Of a DNA stretch of 47,453 nucleotides, positions 36,309 to 44,272 are shown piece after piece. A model generated the notes under the pieces. It had not been told where the DNA came from. It was given only the letters and a program-made list of their open reading frames with translations, and ran no database searches. The stretch comes from Palleronia rufa (GTDB taxonomy: Bacteria; Pseudomonadota; Alphaproteobacteria; Rhodobacterales; Rhodobacteraceae). The translations under genes and the position numbers were made by a program. Position 1 is the stretch's first letter. Each line of letters starts with the position of its first letter. The stretch spans positions 5,013 to 52,465 of the forward strand of contig NZ_JQEY01000019.1 of assembly GCF_000743715.1 (NCBI RefSeq). The letters are read 5' to 3'.

Positions 36309-36336
36309 ATTCTGCATAGCAGAATTTCGTTCTGCT
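36309..36336 (-). promoter_or_regulatory. Overlapping palindromes, probable IclR operator
   Basis: ATTCTGC-ATA-GCAGAAT (36309-36325) is a perfect 7-bp palindrome. AGCAGAA-TTTCG-TTCTGCT (36318-36336) overlaps it, giving three TTCTGC half-sites. It ends 29 bases before the dctP start codon, where promoter and operator would be. IclR regulators commonly bind such sites, and the only one in the operon is at 32498. Confidence 0.65.
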
Positions 36337-36514
36337 AATTAGAATATTAGGCGGGCCATGCACCTTTGGCAACCCTGCGTCACGCCCGTTGCAATGCTCT
36401 GCGGAGCCGAAGACATCCGGTCACCGCGCCGAGCAGGTCAAGACGATGGAGATCGCGAACGGACGCACCGAGCTCCGCGCCGTGGCAGGCCTGAAGCGCA
36501 TTGCTCGGCAACAG

Positions 36515-37022
36515 ATCCCCAATCAAGTTCGAAAGGAGCGCACGAAAACAGTTACGGGAGCCAAGCATCACTATTATCCGTGTAAGACGAAGGGTTGTGA
36601 GAACTGCCGCAAGTCGATCCGGCGAGATCAGCTCGAAGATGACTTTGAGGGTTTGCTGCGCTCACTGGAGCCCTCCAAGGGTCTCTACCAGCTCGCCAAG
36701 GCCGTGTTCCGGGCCATTTGGGACAGGCGGACTGCGCAGGCGGCGGATGCCTCGGAGACCCTCAAGAAAGATATCCACAAGGTAGAGACAGAGATCGAGG
36801 CCTTGCTCGACCGCATCGTCGAATCCACCACCTCCAGCGAGATTGCGGCCTACGAGAGGCACATCGGGAAGCTGGAGGACGGAAAGATCTTTTGTTGAAA
36901 ATCAACCGTCCTGCGGCTCGCCTTTGCGGAGCTTGTACGGTGCTGCCGATATCAGGGCGTTCGAACCAAAATATTCATTACGCTTCAATGCTTTATGTTT
37001 GTTTCACCGGCGGAATGGCAAA
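36515..37022 (+). pseudogene. C-terminal remnant of a large serine recombinase
   Basis: A zinc-ribbon fragment (HHYYPCKTKGCENCRKS) is followed by recombinase coiled-coil sequence (LEDDFEGLLRSLEPSKGLYQ, VETEIEALLDRIVESTTS). At about 36890 the frame breaks, and another frame ends with YSLRFNALCLFHRRNGK, a decayed form of the SLPFKVL C-terminal tail. The catalytic Ser domain and DNA-binding recombinase domain are missing. The tail directly abuts the tRNA-Arg fragment at 37023, as in integrases next to their tRNA attachment site. Confidence 0.65.
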
Positions 37023-37064
37023 TGGCGCACCCGAGAGGATTCCAACCTCTGGCCTTCGGAGCGG
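37023..37064 (-). tRNA. tRNA-Arg(CCG) 3' fragment, degenerate attachment site
   Basis: Read on the minus strand: anticodon loop CTCCGAA, then T-arm AGAGG-TTGGAAT-CCTCT, acceptor 3' strand CGGGTGC and GCCA. This is the 3' part of tRNA-Arg(CCG), whose usual T-loop is TTCGAAT; here one C is changed to G and the variable region is missing. The 5' half is absent, so it is not a functional gene. Confidence 0.65.
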
Positions 37065-37148
37065 GGCAAAGGGCGGCTGCGGGGAAAGTTTTCAGCTTTA
37101 CCCCCCTTGGCTGAGGGTTGCGCGGCACCCGCGCATGGTGCGCGGGCG

Positions 37149-38534
37149 TCACCCCAGTGACACGACGCCCTTGGGCAGACGAAGCTCGAAGGTCGTGCCG
37201 TCGCGGCCGGTATCGACCAGTTCGATGGTGCCGCCGTGGCCGCGCAGCAGATCGTGGGCGATCGTCAGCCCCAGCCCGGTGCCCGACTTCGATGCGGAGT
37301 GGAACGGCTGGAACAGGTGCTCTCTGGCGCGCGCCGGCAGGCCGGGTCCGGTATCGCTGACGCGGATCACCCAGTCCTCCGCGGTCTCGTTGGCGGAGAC
37401 CACGATTTCGCCGCCCCGCCCCTTGGCCAACAGCGCCTGCCGCGCGTTCCGGACCAGATTGCCGAGCACGCGGTAGAGCTGCTCGGGGTCGGCGCGCAGC
37501 GTCATCGCGGCCGGCACATCCTCACCGAACGAAATGTCGGCCTCGCCGGCGGCCAGCCGCTCTCCGTCCAGCACGTCCTCGACCAGATCGGCCAGCATGA
37601 CCCGGCCCAGCTGGGGCGGCGGTTCCTCTGCCTTGCCGAAGGTCAAGGTGCCCTCGCAGATGGAAATCGCCCGGCTGATCGAATTCAGCAGTTTGGGCGC
37701 CATGCGCGCGACCGCTGGATCGTGAGAGGTCTCGATGCGGTCGGCGAAGAGTTGCGCCGTCGTCAGCACGTTGCGCAGGTCGTGGCTGATCTTGGCCACC
37801 GCGCTGCCCAGCTGTGCCAGCCGCTCCTTTTGCCGAAGCGCAGAGGTCAGCTGCTGCTGAAGGCTTTGCAGCGCTTCCTCGGCCGTGCGGAGTTCGCGCA
37901 CACCGGCGGACGGCACGATGATCCGCCGCGCGTCCTCCGGGGCGGCGGCATAGCTCTGCATCGCGTCCACGACGCCGCGGATCGGTTTGACCATGAGCCG
38001 GCGCACCGCCAGGAACAGCAGCATCGCCGTCATCGCAGAGATGACCGCCGACAGCAGCAGGATGCGGAGTCCGTAGTCGATGATCGCGGTGCGCAGGGGA
38101 GCGGCGGGCATGGTGATCTCGATCAGTTCGCCGCCTTCGCGCACGGGCTGGCCGATCACCCGGATCACGCGGCTCGACGGGCTGACCAGCGCGTCGAGCG
38201 CGCCCACGATGAGTTCGACCACCCCCGGATCGCGCAGGTCGTAGGTCTCGGAGATCGGCTCGGGGATGGGTGAGGCAAGGGCAAGCTGCCGCATCTGATC
38301 GCGCACCAGCACGACGTTGTAGACCTCGGCGTTCTGTAGAAGCTCGGCTTCGAGCTCGGGCGCGATCATGTCATCGGCAAGCAGGGCCAGGGACGCGATC
38401 TGGGCGCGTTCGAGCCGCGACAGCAGGTAGTCCTGCCGGAACCGCGCCACCGACGGCACGAAGATCAGCACCTCGGCCAGCATGACGAAGCCGATGGTCA
38501 GGATCAGGAACCGTCCCGAGAGTGTGTTGAGCAA
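37149..38534 (-). CDS. Sensor histidine kinase
   Basis: 461 residues. Two membrane helices (about 8-28 and 155-178) flank a periplasmic sensor of about 125 residues. A HAMP-like linker follows. The H-box has His251 in VAKISHDLRNVLTTA, the N-box is GNLVRNARQAL near 368, G1 is VSDTGPGLP near 403 and G2 is SGTGLGLTIAHDLL near 428. No response regulator is adjacent, so its partner lies elsewhere. It follows the flavoprotein reductase gene by 18 bases and is probably cotranscribed with it and the TVP38 gene. Confidence 0.88.
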   Translation of the reverse strand: MLNTLSGRFLILTIGFVMLAEVLIFVPSVARFRQDYLLSRLERAQIASLALLADDMIAPELEAELLQNAEVYNVVLVRDQMRQLALASPIPEPISETYDLRDPGVVELIVGALDALVSPSSRVIRVIGQPVREGGELIEITMPAAPLRTAIIDYGLRILLLSAVISAMTAMLLFLAVRRLMVKPIRGVVDAMQSYAAAPEDARRIIVPSAGVRELRTAEEALQSLQQQLTSALRQKERLAQLGSAVAKISHDLRNVLTTAQLFADRIETSHDPAVARMAPKLLNSISRAISICEGTLTFGKAEEPPPQLGRVMLADLVEDVLDGERLAAGEADISFGEDVPAAMTLRADPEQLYRVLGNLVRNARQALLAKGRGGEIVVSANETAEDWVIRVSDTGPGLPARAREHLFQPFHSASKSGTGLGLTIAHDLLRGHGGTIELVDTGRDGTTFELRLPKGVVSLG

Positions 38535-38552
38535 TGGGCCTCCTTGGACCCG

Positions 38553-39965
38553 TCAGGGCAGGTACTTCTGCACGAAACGGACCACGGCCTTCACCATATC
38601 GCTGTTGAACAGCATAGGCGAGAAATAGGCGCCCGCGGCCCGCTTGTTGATCTCTGCCAAGGTGGGATACGGCAGCACCGTATCCGAGATCGCCTTCATC
38701 TTCAGGCCGTTGGCCAGAGCCATGGCCCACATCGCTATGAGCTCGCCGGCGCTCTGGCCGACGATCGTCGCGCCCACGGGGCGGCCCCCGACGACCAGAA
38801 CCTTGACGAACCCGTCGGTCTTGCCGGTGGCCTGGGCGCGGTCGTTCTCATCATAGGTGAAGCGCACGGTGGTCACCTTGGAGCGGCCATGTTCCTTGAC
38901 CGCCTGCGCCTCCGTCAGGCCGACATGGGCCAGTTCGGGATCGGTATAGGTGGCCCAGGGAATGTGATGGTCCTTGGCTCTGGACGGCACGCCGAACATC
39001 AGCTGCGGGATCACCACCCCGGCGTGGTAGCCGGCGACATGGGTGAACTGCAGCCGCCCGGCGGCATCGCCGACGGCAAAGACCCGCTTGTTCGAAACCG
39101 AGCGCAGGCGGCCGTCGACGGTCACGGCGCGGTCGTGCCTGACCCCGGCGCGGTCGAGGTCCAGCTTGTCCAGGTTCACCTGCCGCCCCACCGCCACCAG
39201 CAGATGAGAGCCGGTGTAGCTGCCGGACCCGGTATCGACGGTCAGCTGCCCGCCGTCCCGGACGACGCGGGCCGCCTGCTGGCCCTCGACGATGGTGATC
39301 CCTTCGGCGCGGAGCCGCTCCAGAACCAGCGCGGCGGCCTCCGGGTCGTCCTTGCCCATCGCCTTGGCGCCTTCGATGACCGTGACCTCGGAGCCCAGCC
39401 GACGGTGCGCCTGCGCCATCTCCATCCCGATCGGCCCGCCGCCGATGACCAGCAGGTGATCGGGGCGCTCGCGCAGATCGAAGACCGTCTCGTTGGTCAG
39501 GTACGGCACGCTGTCGATGCCGTCGATCGGCGGCACGAAGGGGCGCGACCCGGTGGCGATGACGAACCGGCGGGCGGTGATCTCATGCGCGCCCGCCACC
39601 ACGGTATCCGTGTCCGTGAACCGTGCCCAGTCGCGGATGACGCGGACGCCGAAGCCTTCGAACCGCTCCTGACTGTCCACCGGGGCGATGGTGTCGATCA
39701 CGGCGGCCACTCGGTCCTTCGCGGCGGCATAGTCCACGTCGGGCCGCACCGGCGACACGCCGGTGACGGGGTGGATCGGCGCGTGGGCGTCATGGGCGGC
39801 GGCAAGAAGCGCCTTGGACGGGATACAGCCGTAGTTCAGGCAGTCGCCGCCCATCTTGTGGCCCTCGATAAGCACCACGTCGGCCCCCATCTGCGCGGCG
39901 CCGGCGGCGACCGACAGCCCGCCGGAACCGGCGCCGATGATGCAGACGTCGCAGGTAAGCTTCAT
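38553..39965 (-). CDS. FAD-dependent pyridine nucleotide-disulfide oxidoreductase
   Basis: 470 residues. The FAD dinucleotide fold is CIIGAGSGGLSVAAGAAQMG. The redox-active disulfide is GGDCLNYGCIPSKALL near 40-55. The NAD-binding fold is LVIGGGPIGMEMAQAHRRLG near 170, and FAVGDAAGRLQFTHVAGYHA lies near 300. The C-terminal dimer domain has PYPTLAEINKRAAG where dihydrolipoamide dehydrogenase has HAHPTLSE, so the catalytic His is missing and this is not the E3 of a dehydrogenase complex. Such mercuric-reductase-like proteins often pair with TVP38 membrane proteins, as here. ATG 39965 or GTG 39968 is the start. Confidence 0.85.
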   Translation of the reverse strand: MKLTCDVCIIGAGSGGLSVAAGAAQMGADVVLIEGHKMGGDCLNYGCIPSKALLAAAHDAHAPIHPVTGVSPVRPDVDYAAAKDRVAAVIDTIAPVDSQERFEGFGVRVIRDWARFTDTDTVVAGAHEITARRFVIATGSRPFVPPIDGIDSVPYLTNETVFDLRERPDHLLVIGGGPIGMEMAQAHRRLGSEVTVIEGAKAMGKDDPEAAALVLERLRAEGITIVEGQQAARVVRDGGQLTVDTGSGSYTGSHLLVAVGRQVNLDKLDLDRAGVRHDRAVTVDGRLRSVSNKRVFAVGDAAGRLQFTHVAGYHAGVVIPQLMFGVPSRAKDHHIPWATYTDPELAHVGLTEAQAVKEHGRSKVTTVRFTYDENDRAQATGKTDGFVKVLVVGGRPVGATIVGQSAGELIAMWAMALANGLKMKAISDTVLPYPTLAEINKRAAGAYFSPMLFNSDMVKAVVRFVQKYLP

Positions 39966-39968
39966 CAC

Positions 39969-40697
39969 TCAGACTCCCTTCTTGCCGCGCACGGCCTTGA
40001 GGATCATGGGCAGGGCGGCCAGCAGGCAAAGCCCCAAGATCGGAGCCAGGATCCTCGGTTCGAAGATGATCGACAGATCCGGCGTGTCGCCGCGCGCGAA
40101 GACCGAGCCGAGCCCGGCACCCACGCTGGTGTAAACCAGGGCGCCGGGGATGATCCCCAGGAATGTCGTCACCACATAGCGCCAGAGCGGCACGCCCATG
40201 AAGGCGGGCACCAGGTTGGCGACGAAGAACGGGACCGCGGGGACCAGACGGATCAGAAACAACATGGACCACTGGTTCTCGTCGATGCCGTCCTTGATGC
40301 GCCTGATCGTGCCCTCGCCGGCGTTCATCCGCGCCTCCAGCCGTTCGCCCAGACCCCAGCGCGCGGCCAGAAAGATCGCCACGGCACCCAGCGTCGCGGC
40401 CGAGACGTTGTAGATCACCCCCGGAAAGGTGGCGAAGAGGAAACCGCCGGTGAGCGTGGCGATCGTCGCACCGGGCAGGGAGAACGCGACGATAACCACA
40501 TAGACTACCACGAAGACCAGGACCGCGGACGGGTAGTTGGCGTCGCGGAATGCCAGAAGCCTTGCACGGTTTTGCGACAGCGTCTCGAAGCTGAGATAGT
40601 CGCGCAGGGTGAAGGCGCCGACCAGCGCCACCAGCGCGATCACGATGATCGGCAGGCGTTTGAGCCAGGGCGACGTGGTGGCGGCTGTGTCGGTCAT
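39969..40697 (-). CDS. TVP38/TMEM64 family membrane protein
   Basis: 242 residues from ATG 40697, preceded by GAGGACA; a longer frame from 40742 adds residues before the natural start. Family signature of DedA/SNARE-associated membrane proteins: SLPGATIATLTGGFLFATFP near 93-112 and LIRLVPAVPFFVANLVPAFM near 162-181. Re-entrant loop proteins of this family are proposed lipid scramblases. It is paired with the disulfide oxidoreductase gene, with no gap. Confidence 0.85.
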   Translation of the reverse strand: MTDTAATTSPWLKRLPIIVIALVALVGAFTLRDYLSFETLSQNRARLLAFRDANYPSAVLVFVVVYVVIVAFSLPGATIATLTGGFLFATFPGVIYNVSAATLGAVAIFLAARWGLGERLEARMNAGEGTIRRIKDGIDENQWSMLFLIRLVPAVPFFVANLVPAFMGVPLWRYVVTTFLGIIPGALVYTSVGAGLGSVFARGDTPDLSIIFEPRILAPILGLCLLAALPMILKAVRGKKGV

Positions 40698-40971
40698 GGA
40701 TGTCCTCGGGAAAGTCTGCGGCGGTGATCCGTTCATCTGCACTGCGCGGGCCGCCCTTGACGAGGCGCCTCACGCGCGATTGACCGGATTGGCATCATCC
40801 CGACGGGTTTTGAAACATTCCGGGCCAAGCTGAAACATCGGGCCCGTGAAAGCCGATCGCCAAGGTTGACAGGTCGGCACGTGCGGCATATCCGACCGAC
40901 CTTATCAGATTGACCGCGGCCAGAGGGACCCCGACCCCCGCCGCCCAGACCGTGATCCACGGGAGACCGAG

Positions 40972-41106
40972 ATGAAGCGCACGTTCCAGCCCTCGAACCT
41001 CGTCCGCAAGCGCCGCCACGGCTTTCGCGCACGCATGGCGACCAAGGCCGGCCGCAAGATCCTGAACGCCCGCCGCGCGCAGGGCCGGAAGAAGCTCAGC
41101 GCCTGA
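40972..41106 (+). CDS. rpmH: 50S ribosomal protein L34
   Basis: 44 residues: [20 protein letters not shown] followed by [20 protein letters not shown]. This is the complete, very basic ribosomal protein. It is followed after 10 bases by rnpA, the near-universal bacterial arrangement. GGGAGACCGAG lies just before the ATG. No promoter could be identified with certainty in the 275 bases between it and the divergent TVP38 gene. Confidence 0.97.
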   Translation: MKRTFQPSNLVRKRRHGFRARMATKAGRKILNARRAQGRKKLSA

Positions 41107-41116
41107 GCCTGACCGG

Positions 41117-41491
41117 ATGACCGCCGATCCGCCCGCCGCGACCCCCGCGCGCGGGCTGTTGGCTTTGGAGCGGATGCGCACGCGTCCCGAGTTCCTGCGT
41201 GCCGCGCGGGCACGCACGGTGCGGACGCCGGGCTTCGTTCTGCAGGGCCGGGATCGGGGCGACGGCGACGCGGTGCATGTAGGCTTCACCTGTTCGAAGA
41301 AGGTTGGCAACGCCGTGGCGCGCAACCGCGCCAAGCGCCGCCTGCGAGAGGTCGCGAGGCTGGAGTTGCCCGACCATGGCCGCGCCGGCTGGGATTACGT
41401 GCTGATCGGCCGCCGGGACGAGACCGCGGCCCGCGACTTCGCCACCCTCCGCGCCGATCTCATCGAGGCGCTGACCCGGCTGCACCCGTGA
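41117..41491 (+). CDS. rnpA: Ribonuclease P protein component
   Basis: 124 residues. It binds RNase P RNA for tRNA 5' maturation. The family core is [20 protein letters not shown] followed by LREVAR, which carries the RNR motif, and [10 protein letters not shown]. The N-terminus has the usual [12 protein letters not shown]. The stop overlaps the yidD start by four bases (GTGA/ATGA type). Confidence 0.95.
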   Translation: MTADPPAATPARGLLALERMRTRPEFLRAARARTVRTPGFVLQGRDRGDGDAVHVGFTCSKKVGNAVARNRAKRRLREVARLELPDHGRAGWDYVLIGRRDETAARDFATLRADLIEALTRLHP

Positions 41492-41745
41492 GCGCCCGTC
41501 CCCCGATCCGACATCGGCCCCCGTCCCCGGCGGCCCGCATCCTGTCCCTTCCCGTCCGGGGCTACCGGCTGGTCTTCTCGCCCTGGGTCGGGTTCAACTG
41601 CCGCTACCACCCGACCTGCTCTGCCTACGCATTGGAGGCGCTCGCCGCCCATGGAGCGCTGCGCGGGGGATGGCTGACCTTGCGCCGAATCGTGCGTTGC
41701 CATCCTTGGGGCGGGTCGGGGATCGACAACGTGCCGCCGCGCTGA
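41488..41745 (+). CDS. yidD: Membrane protein insertion efficiency factor
   Basis: 85 residues with the YidD signature: [20 protein letters not shown], then SAYALEAL and [19 protein letters not shown], including the paired Cys residues. It acts with YidC in membrane protein insertion. yidC, usually next, does not follow; mobile-element debris begins downstream. Confidence 0.93.
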   Translation: MSARPPIRHRPPSPAARILSLPVRGYRLVFSPWVGFNCRYHPTCSAYALEALAAHGALRGGWLTLRRIVRCHPWGGSGIDNVPPR

Positions 41746-42034
41746 TTTGCTCGATATATGGGCGCGACTTTCCGTCACGGATGTGCCAGGCGGCCGACGG
41801 GCCACTGGACCAGAGGGAGGGGCGCCATGCATATGATCCAGCCGCTCCGCCCGTGTGGCCTCTCGCGGAAGCCCCCGCTCCGACGCCCGCCACGGCTGAC
41901 CCGTCCCGCCTGCGCCGCGATCCGCAGTCCCGGCAGGACATTCCCGGACAGATCCGACCGCGACCGACGGGCGTAGCCCGTTCCTCTCGCATCGGGTCCG
42001 TCGCTTTTCAGACCCGATGGCGCCACACGGGACG
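41746..42034. other. Region after yidD, no gene recognised
   Basis: About 290 bases with open frames on both strands but no ribosome site or recognisable product. It marks the break in the conserved rpmH-rnpA-yidD-yidC order. Confidence 0.4.
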
Positions 42035-42490
42035 ACCCCATTTCCGGTCGGGGCAATCTGCCGTGACGTCCTGAGCCGCAAGGTTGGGCGCGACCGGCCA
42101 GGCATGTTCGCTGTCTGTTGTCCGCTTGAAGCACCGCTTTTGCCGGGCGATCAACCGGTTCTCGCGCATCCGTTGCCCGGCAGGCGATTGCACGGCAATC
42201 TGCCGATAGGGGGCCGGGCCGTGCGATGACGCCCGATCCGATGGCCGTCGTCGATCAGGTCGTGATGATGCGCGGGCTGCCACAGGTGCCGTTCGACAGG
42301 GCGAACACCGTGCGAATGTGGGCAAGATGGACCATGTCCCGCTGCTGGCGACGACAGGCCGGGCGGCCCGGCCTAGCGAAGAACTCGCTCTGGCTGATAT
42401 CCAGGATACGGCACATCCGGCTGACGGGAAAGCTGGCCTTTTCCGCCTCCCCTCTCGGGACATTCCTTCGGAATGCTCTGCCGGGCAGTG
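42035..42490 (-). pseudogene. Degenerate IS3-group orfB
   Basis: In three frames on the minus strand the fragments VSRMCRILDISQSEFFA, DLIDDGHRIGRHRTAR and RLMRENRLIARQKRCFKRTT, then DSEHAWPVAP and CPDRKWG follow an IS3-type orfB from its N-terminus to the start of the integrase core, where it stops. At least two frameshifts separate them. The DDE residues are gone. The intact IS3 element at 42509 lies just beyond its 5' end. Confidence 0.7.
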
Positions 42491-42567
42491 GATGAAGCCG
42501 AAGGTCATTGAGGTGCCCCTAGATTTGTAGACGCTTTGCCCCCTAACTTTGAGGCGAGGAGGCCGAG

Positions 42568-42840
42568 ATGGGGACAAGCAATTACAGCGACGAGTTCAAA
42601 CAGGATGCGGTGCATCAGATCACGGTGCGCGGTTATCCGGTGCGGGAGGTATCGCAGCGTTTGGGCGTCAGCACGCATTCTCTTTACAAGTGGCTGAAGT
42701 TGTTCGCGGAACCGGTTTCAAAGCCCGGCGTGGATCATGAAGCCGAGAACCGGCGTCTGAAGCGAGAGCTGGCTCGCGTGACCGAGGAGCGCGACATTCT
42801 AAAGAAGGCAACGGCGTACTTCGCGCGCGCGTCCCAATGA
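42568..42840 (+). CDS. IS3-family transposase OrfA
   Basis: 90 residues. Helix-turn-helix (YSDEFKQDAVHQITVRGYPV, REVSQRLGVSTHSLYKWLK) and a leucine-zipper-like helix (EAENRRLKRELARVTEERDI). It binds the element ends. The overlap with orfB as ATGA, and a CTAAAGAAGG stretch just upstream, are compatible with the usual -1 frameshift fusion OrfAB. Confidence 0.92.
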   Translation: MGTSNYSDEFKQDAVHQITVRGYPVREVSQRLGVSTHSLYKWLKLFAEPVSKPGVDHEAENRRLKRELARVTEERDILKKATAYFARASQ

Positions 42841-43715
42841 AGTACGCGTTCATCCGGGCGCATCGCGAAGAGTTCGGCGTTCGGGCCATGTGCCGAGTGC
42901 TGCGGGTGCATTTCAGCGGGTTCTATGCATGGCTTAAGGAACCGTTAAGCTACCGCGCACAGGAGGATGCACGTCAGACGAAACTGATCCGACAGGCTTG
43001 GGCCGGCAGCGGCAAGGTCTATGGCTATCGCAAGCTGACGGACGATCTGCGCGACCAGGGCGAGCGGGTCTCGGAGAACCGTGTTGCCCGGCTGGCGTCG
43101 CTGGCCGGGATCGCTGCGCAGGTCGGCTATCGGCGCCGCCCCGGCCGATATGGTGGCAAGCCTGCGGTGGTGGCCGAGAACAGGCTGGAGCAGTGCTTCG
43201 AGGCGTCCCGGCCCGATCAGGTCTGGGTGACCGACATCACCTATCTGCGGACCCATGAAGGCTGGTTGTATCTCTGTGTCGTCATCGACCTGTTCTCCCG
43301 TCGCGTCGTCGGTTGGTCCGCACAATCCCGCATGACGACGGATCTGGCGCTCCAAGCTCTTCTGATGGCCATCTGGCGACGAAAGCCGACTGACCGGGTC
43401 ATGGTACATTCAGACCAGGGCTCCCAGTACACCAGCCGCGAATGGCAGACCTTCCTGCGCCAGCACGGCCTCGAACCCAGCATGAGCCGGCGCGGCAATT
43501 GCCATGACAACGCGGTCGCCGAAAGCTTCTTTCAGTTGCTGAAACGGGAGCGGGTCAGACGTCGCACCTATCCGACCAGAGAAGCGGCAAGGCAGGACGT
43601 GTTCGAATACATCGAGCTCTTCTACAACCCGAAGCGCAAGCACACGAACAACGGCATGCTGTCGCCCGTTGACTTCGAAATCAGACAGCAGAAACTGAAA
43701 GAGGCAGGTGTCTAG
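42837..43715 (+). CDS. IS3-family transposase OrfB
   Basis: 292 residues, an rve-type integrase. DDE residues are VWVTDITYLRTHEG (Asp), VMVHSDQGSQYTSREW (Asp) and NCHDNAVAESFFQLLKRE (Glu), with KRKHTNNGMLSPVDFE at the end. It is full length and appears active. Confidence 0.94.
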   Translation: MKYAFIRAHREEFGVRAMCRVLRVHFSGFYAWLKEPLSYRAQEDARQTKLIRQAWAGSGKVYGYRKLTDDLRDQGERVSENRVARLASLAGIAAQVGYRRRPGRYGGKPAVVAENRLEQCFEASRPDQVWVTDITYLRTHEGWLYLCVVIDLFSRRVVGWSAQSRMTTDLALQALLMAIWRRKPTDRVMVHSDQGSQYTSREWQTFLRQHGLEPSMSRRGNCHDNAVAESFFQLLKRERVRRRTYPTREAARQDVFEYIELFYNPKRKHTNNGMLSPVDFEIRQQKLKEAGV

Positions 43716-43761
43716 GAAACTAGGGGCACCTCAGACCCCGGATGCGCGACCGCCTCGCGCT

Positions 43762-43899
43762 TCACGGCAGGCGCCACCGCTTTTTTGAAACCAGCTCCTT
43801 CATTGCTGCCAAGTCCAGCATCTGCCCGGCAAGCAGCTTCTTCAACGTCGCGTTCTCATCCTCGAGCGCCTTCAGCCGCCTGGCTTCCGACACCGTCAT
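43762..43899 (-). pseudogene. IS3-family (KREAV type) orfA tail
   Basis: MTVSEARRLKALEDENATLK, then KLLAGQMLDLAAMKEL: the second half of an IS3 orfA of another subgroup. A following KREAVAH in the next frame is the orfB start, cut at the IS3 end at 43733. It is convergent with, and different from, the intact element. Confidence 0.65.
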
Positions 43900-43904
43900 G
43901 CCCG

Positions 43905-44015
43905 AACGAGGTCTGGGCGATGGACTTCGTCCACGACCAGTTCGCCATGGGCAAGAAGCTCCGCATCGTGACGGTGGTCGACCGCCAGGCAGAGCACATC
44001 GCGGGTCAACCGATG
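43905..44015 (+). pseudogene. IS3-family orfB integrase-core fragment
   Basis: NEVWAMDFVHDQFAMGKKLR followed by IVTVVDRQAEH matches the start of the DDE core of the KREAV-type IS3 orfB. It points away from the orfA tail next to it, so the two pieces were inverted against each other. Confidence 0.65.
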
Positions 44016-44196
44016 CCGTTCATGCACGCGATGGTTCAACTCTTGGGCCTGCATGGCCGTCTTCGAGCTCCATTGAGCTCGGCAAAACCCGTCGGCAGCA
44101 CGAGCGTTTGCATCCAGCCAACCGTCCGCGGCACGAGGAGCACTCCAGTGTCCCGTTGCGTTGCGCCGGACACTCGTCTAACGAACAAATCGTCTG

Positions 44197-44272
44197 GCCC
44201 CTATAGCTCAGCTGGTAGAGCGCTTGATTTGTAATCAAGATGTCGGGAGTTCGAATCTCTCTGGGGGCACCA
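44197..44272 (+). tRNA. tRNA-Thr(UGU)
   Basis: 76 nt including CCA. Acceptor GCCCCTA pairs with TGGGGGC, the D-arm is GCTC-AGCTGGTA-GAGC, the anticodon arm is TTGAT-TTGTAA-TCAA with anticodon TGT, and the T-arm is GGGAG-TTCGAAT-CTCTC with a G-U pair, then ACCA. It is a complete gene. Its 3' half overlaps the C-terminal codons of the serine-recombinase remnant on the other strand, the layout of an integrated element at its attachment site. Confidence 0.95.

Larger units (their letters stand above)
42509..43733 (+). mobile_element. Intact IS3-family element
   Basis: 1225 bp with terminal inverted repeats TGAGGTGCCCCTAG (14 perfect, 21 of 24 in all) at 42509 and, reversed, ending at 43733. It encodes orfA and orfB with an ATGA overlap. 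The 3-bp flanks (CAT left, GAC right) do not match, so no target duplication survives. Confidence 0.9.

Noticed and set aside
36309-36336. Transcription terminator for an upstream gene.
   Set aside because: The palindromes have no T-run, and their position before dctP suits an operator.
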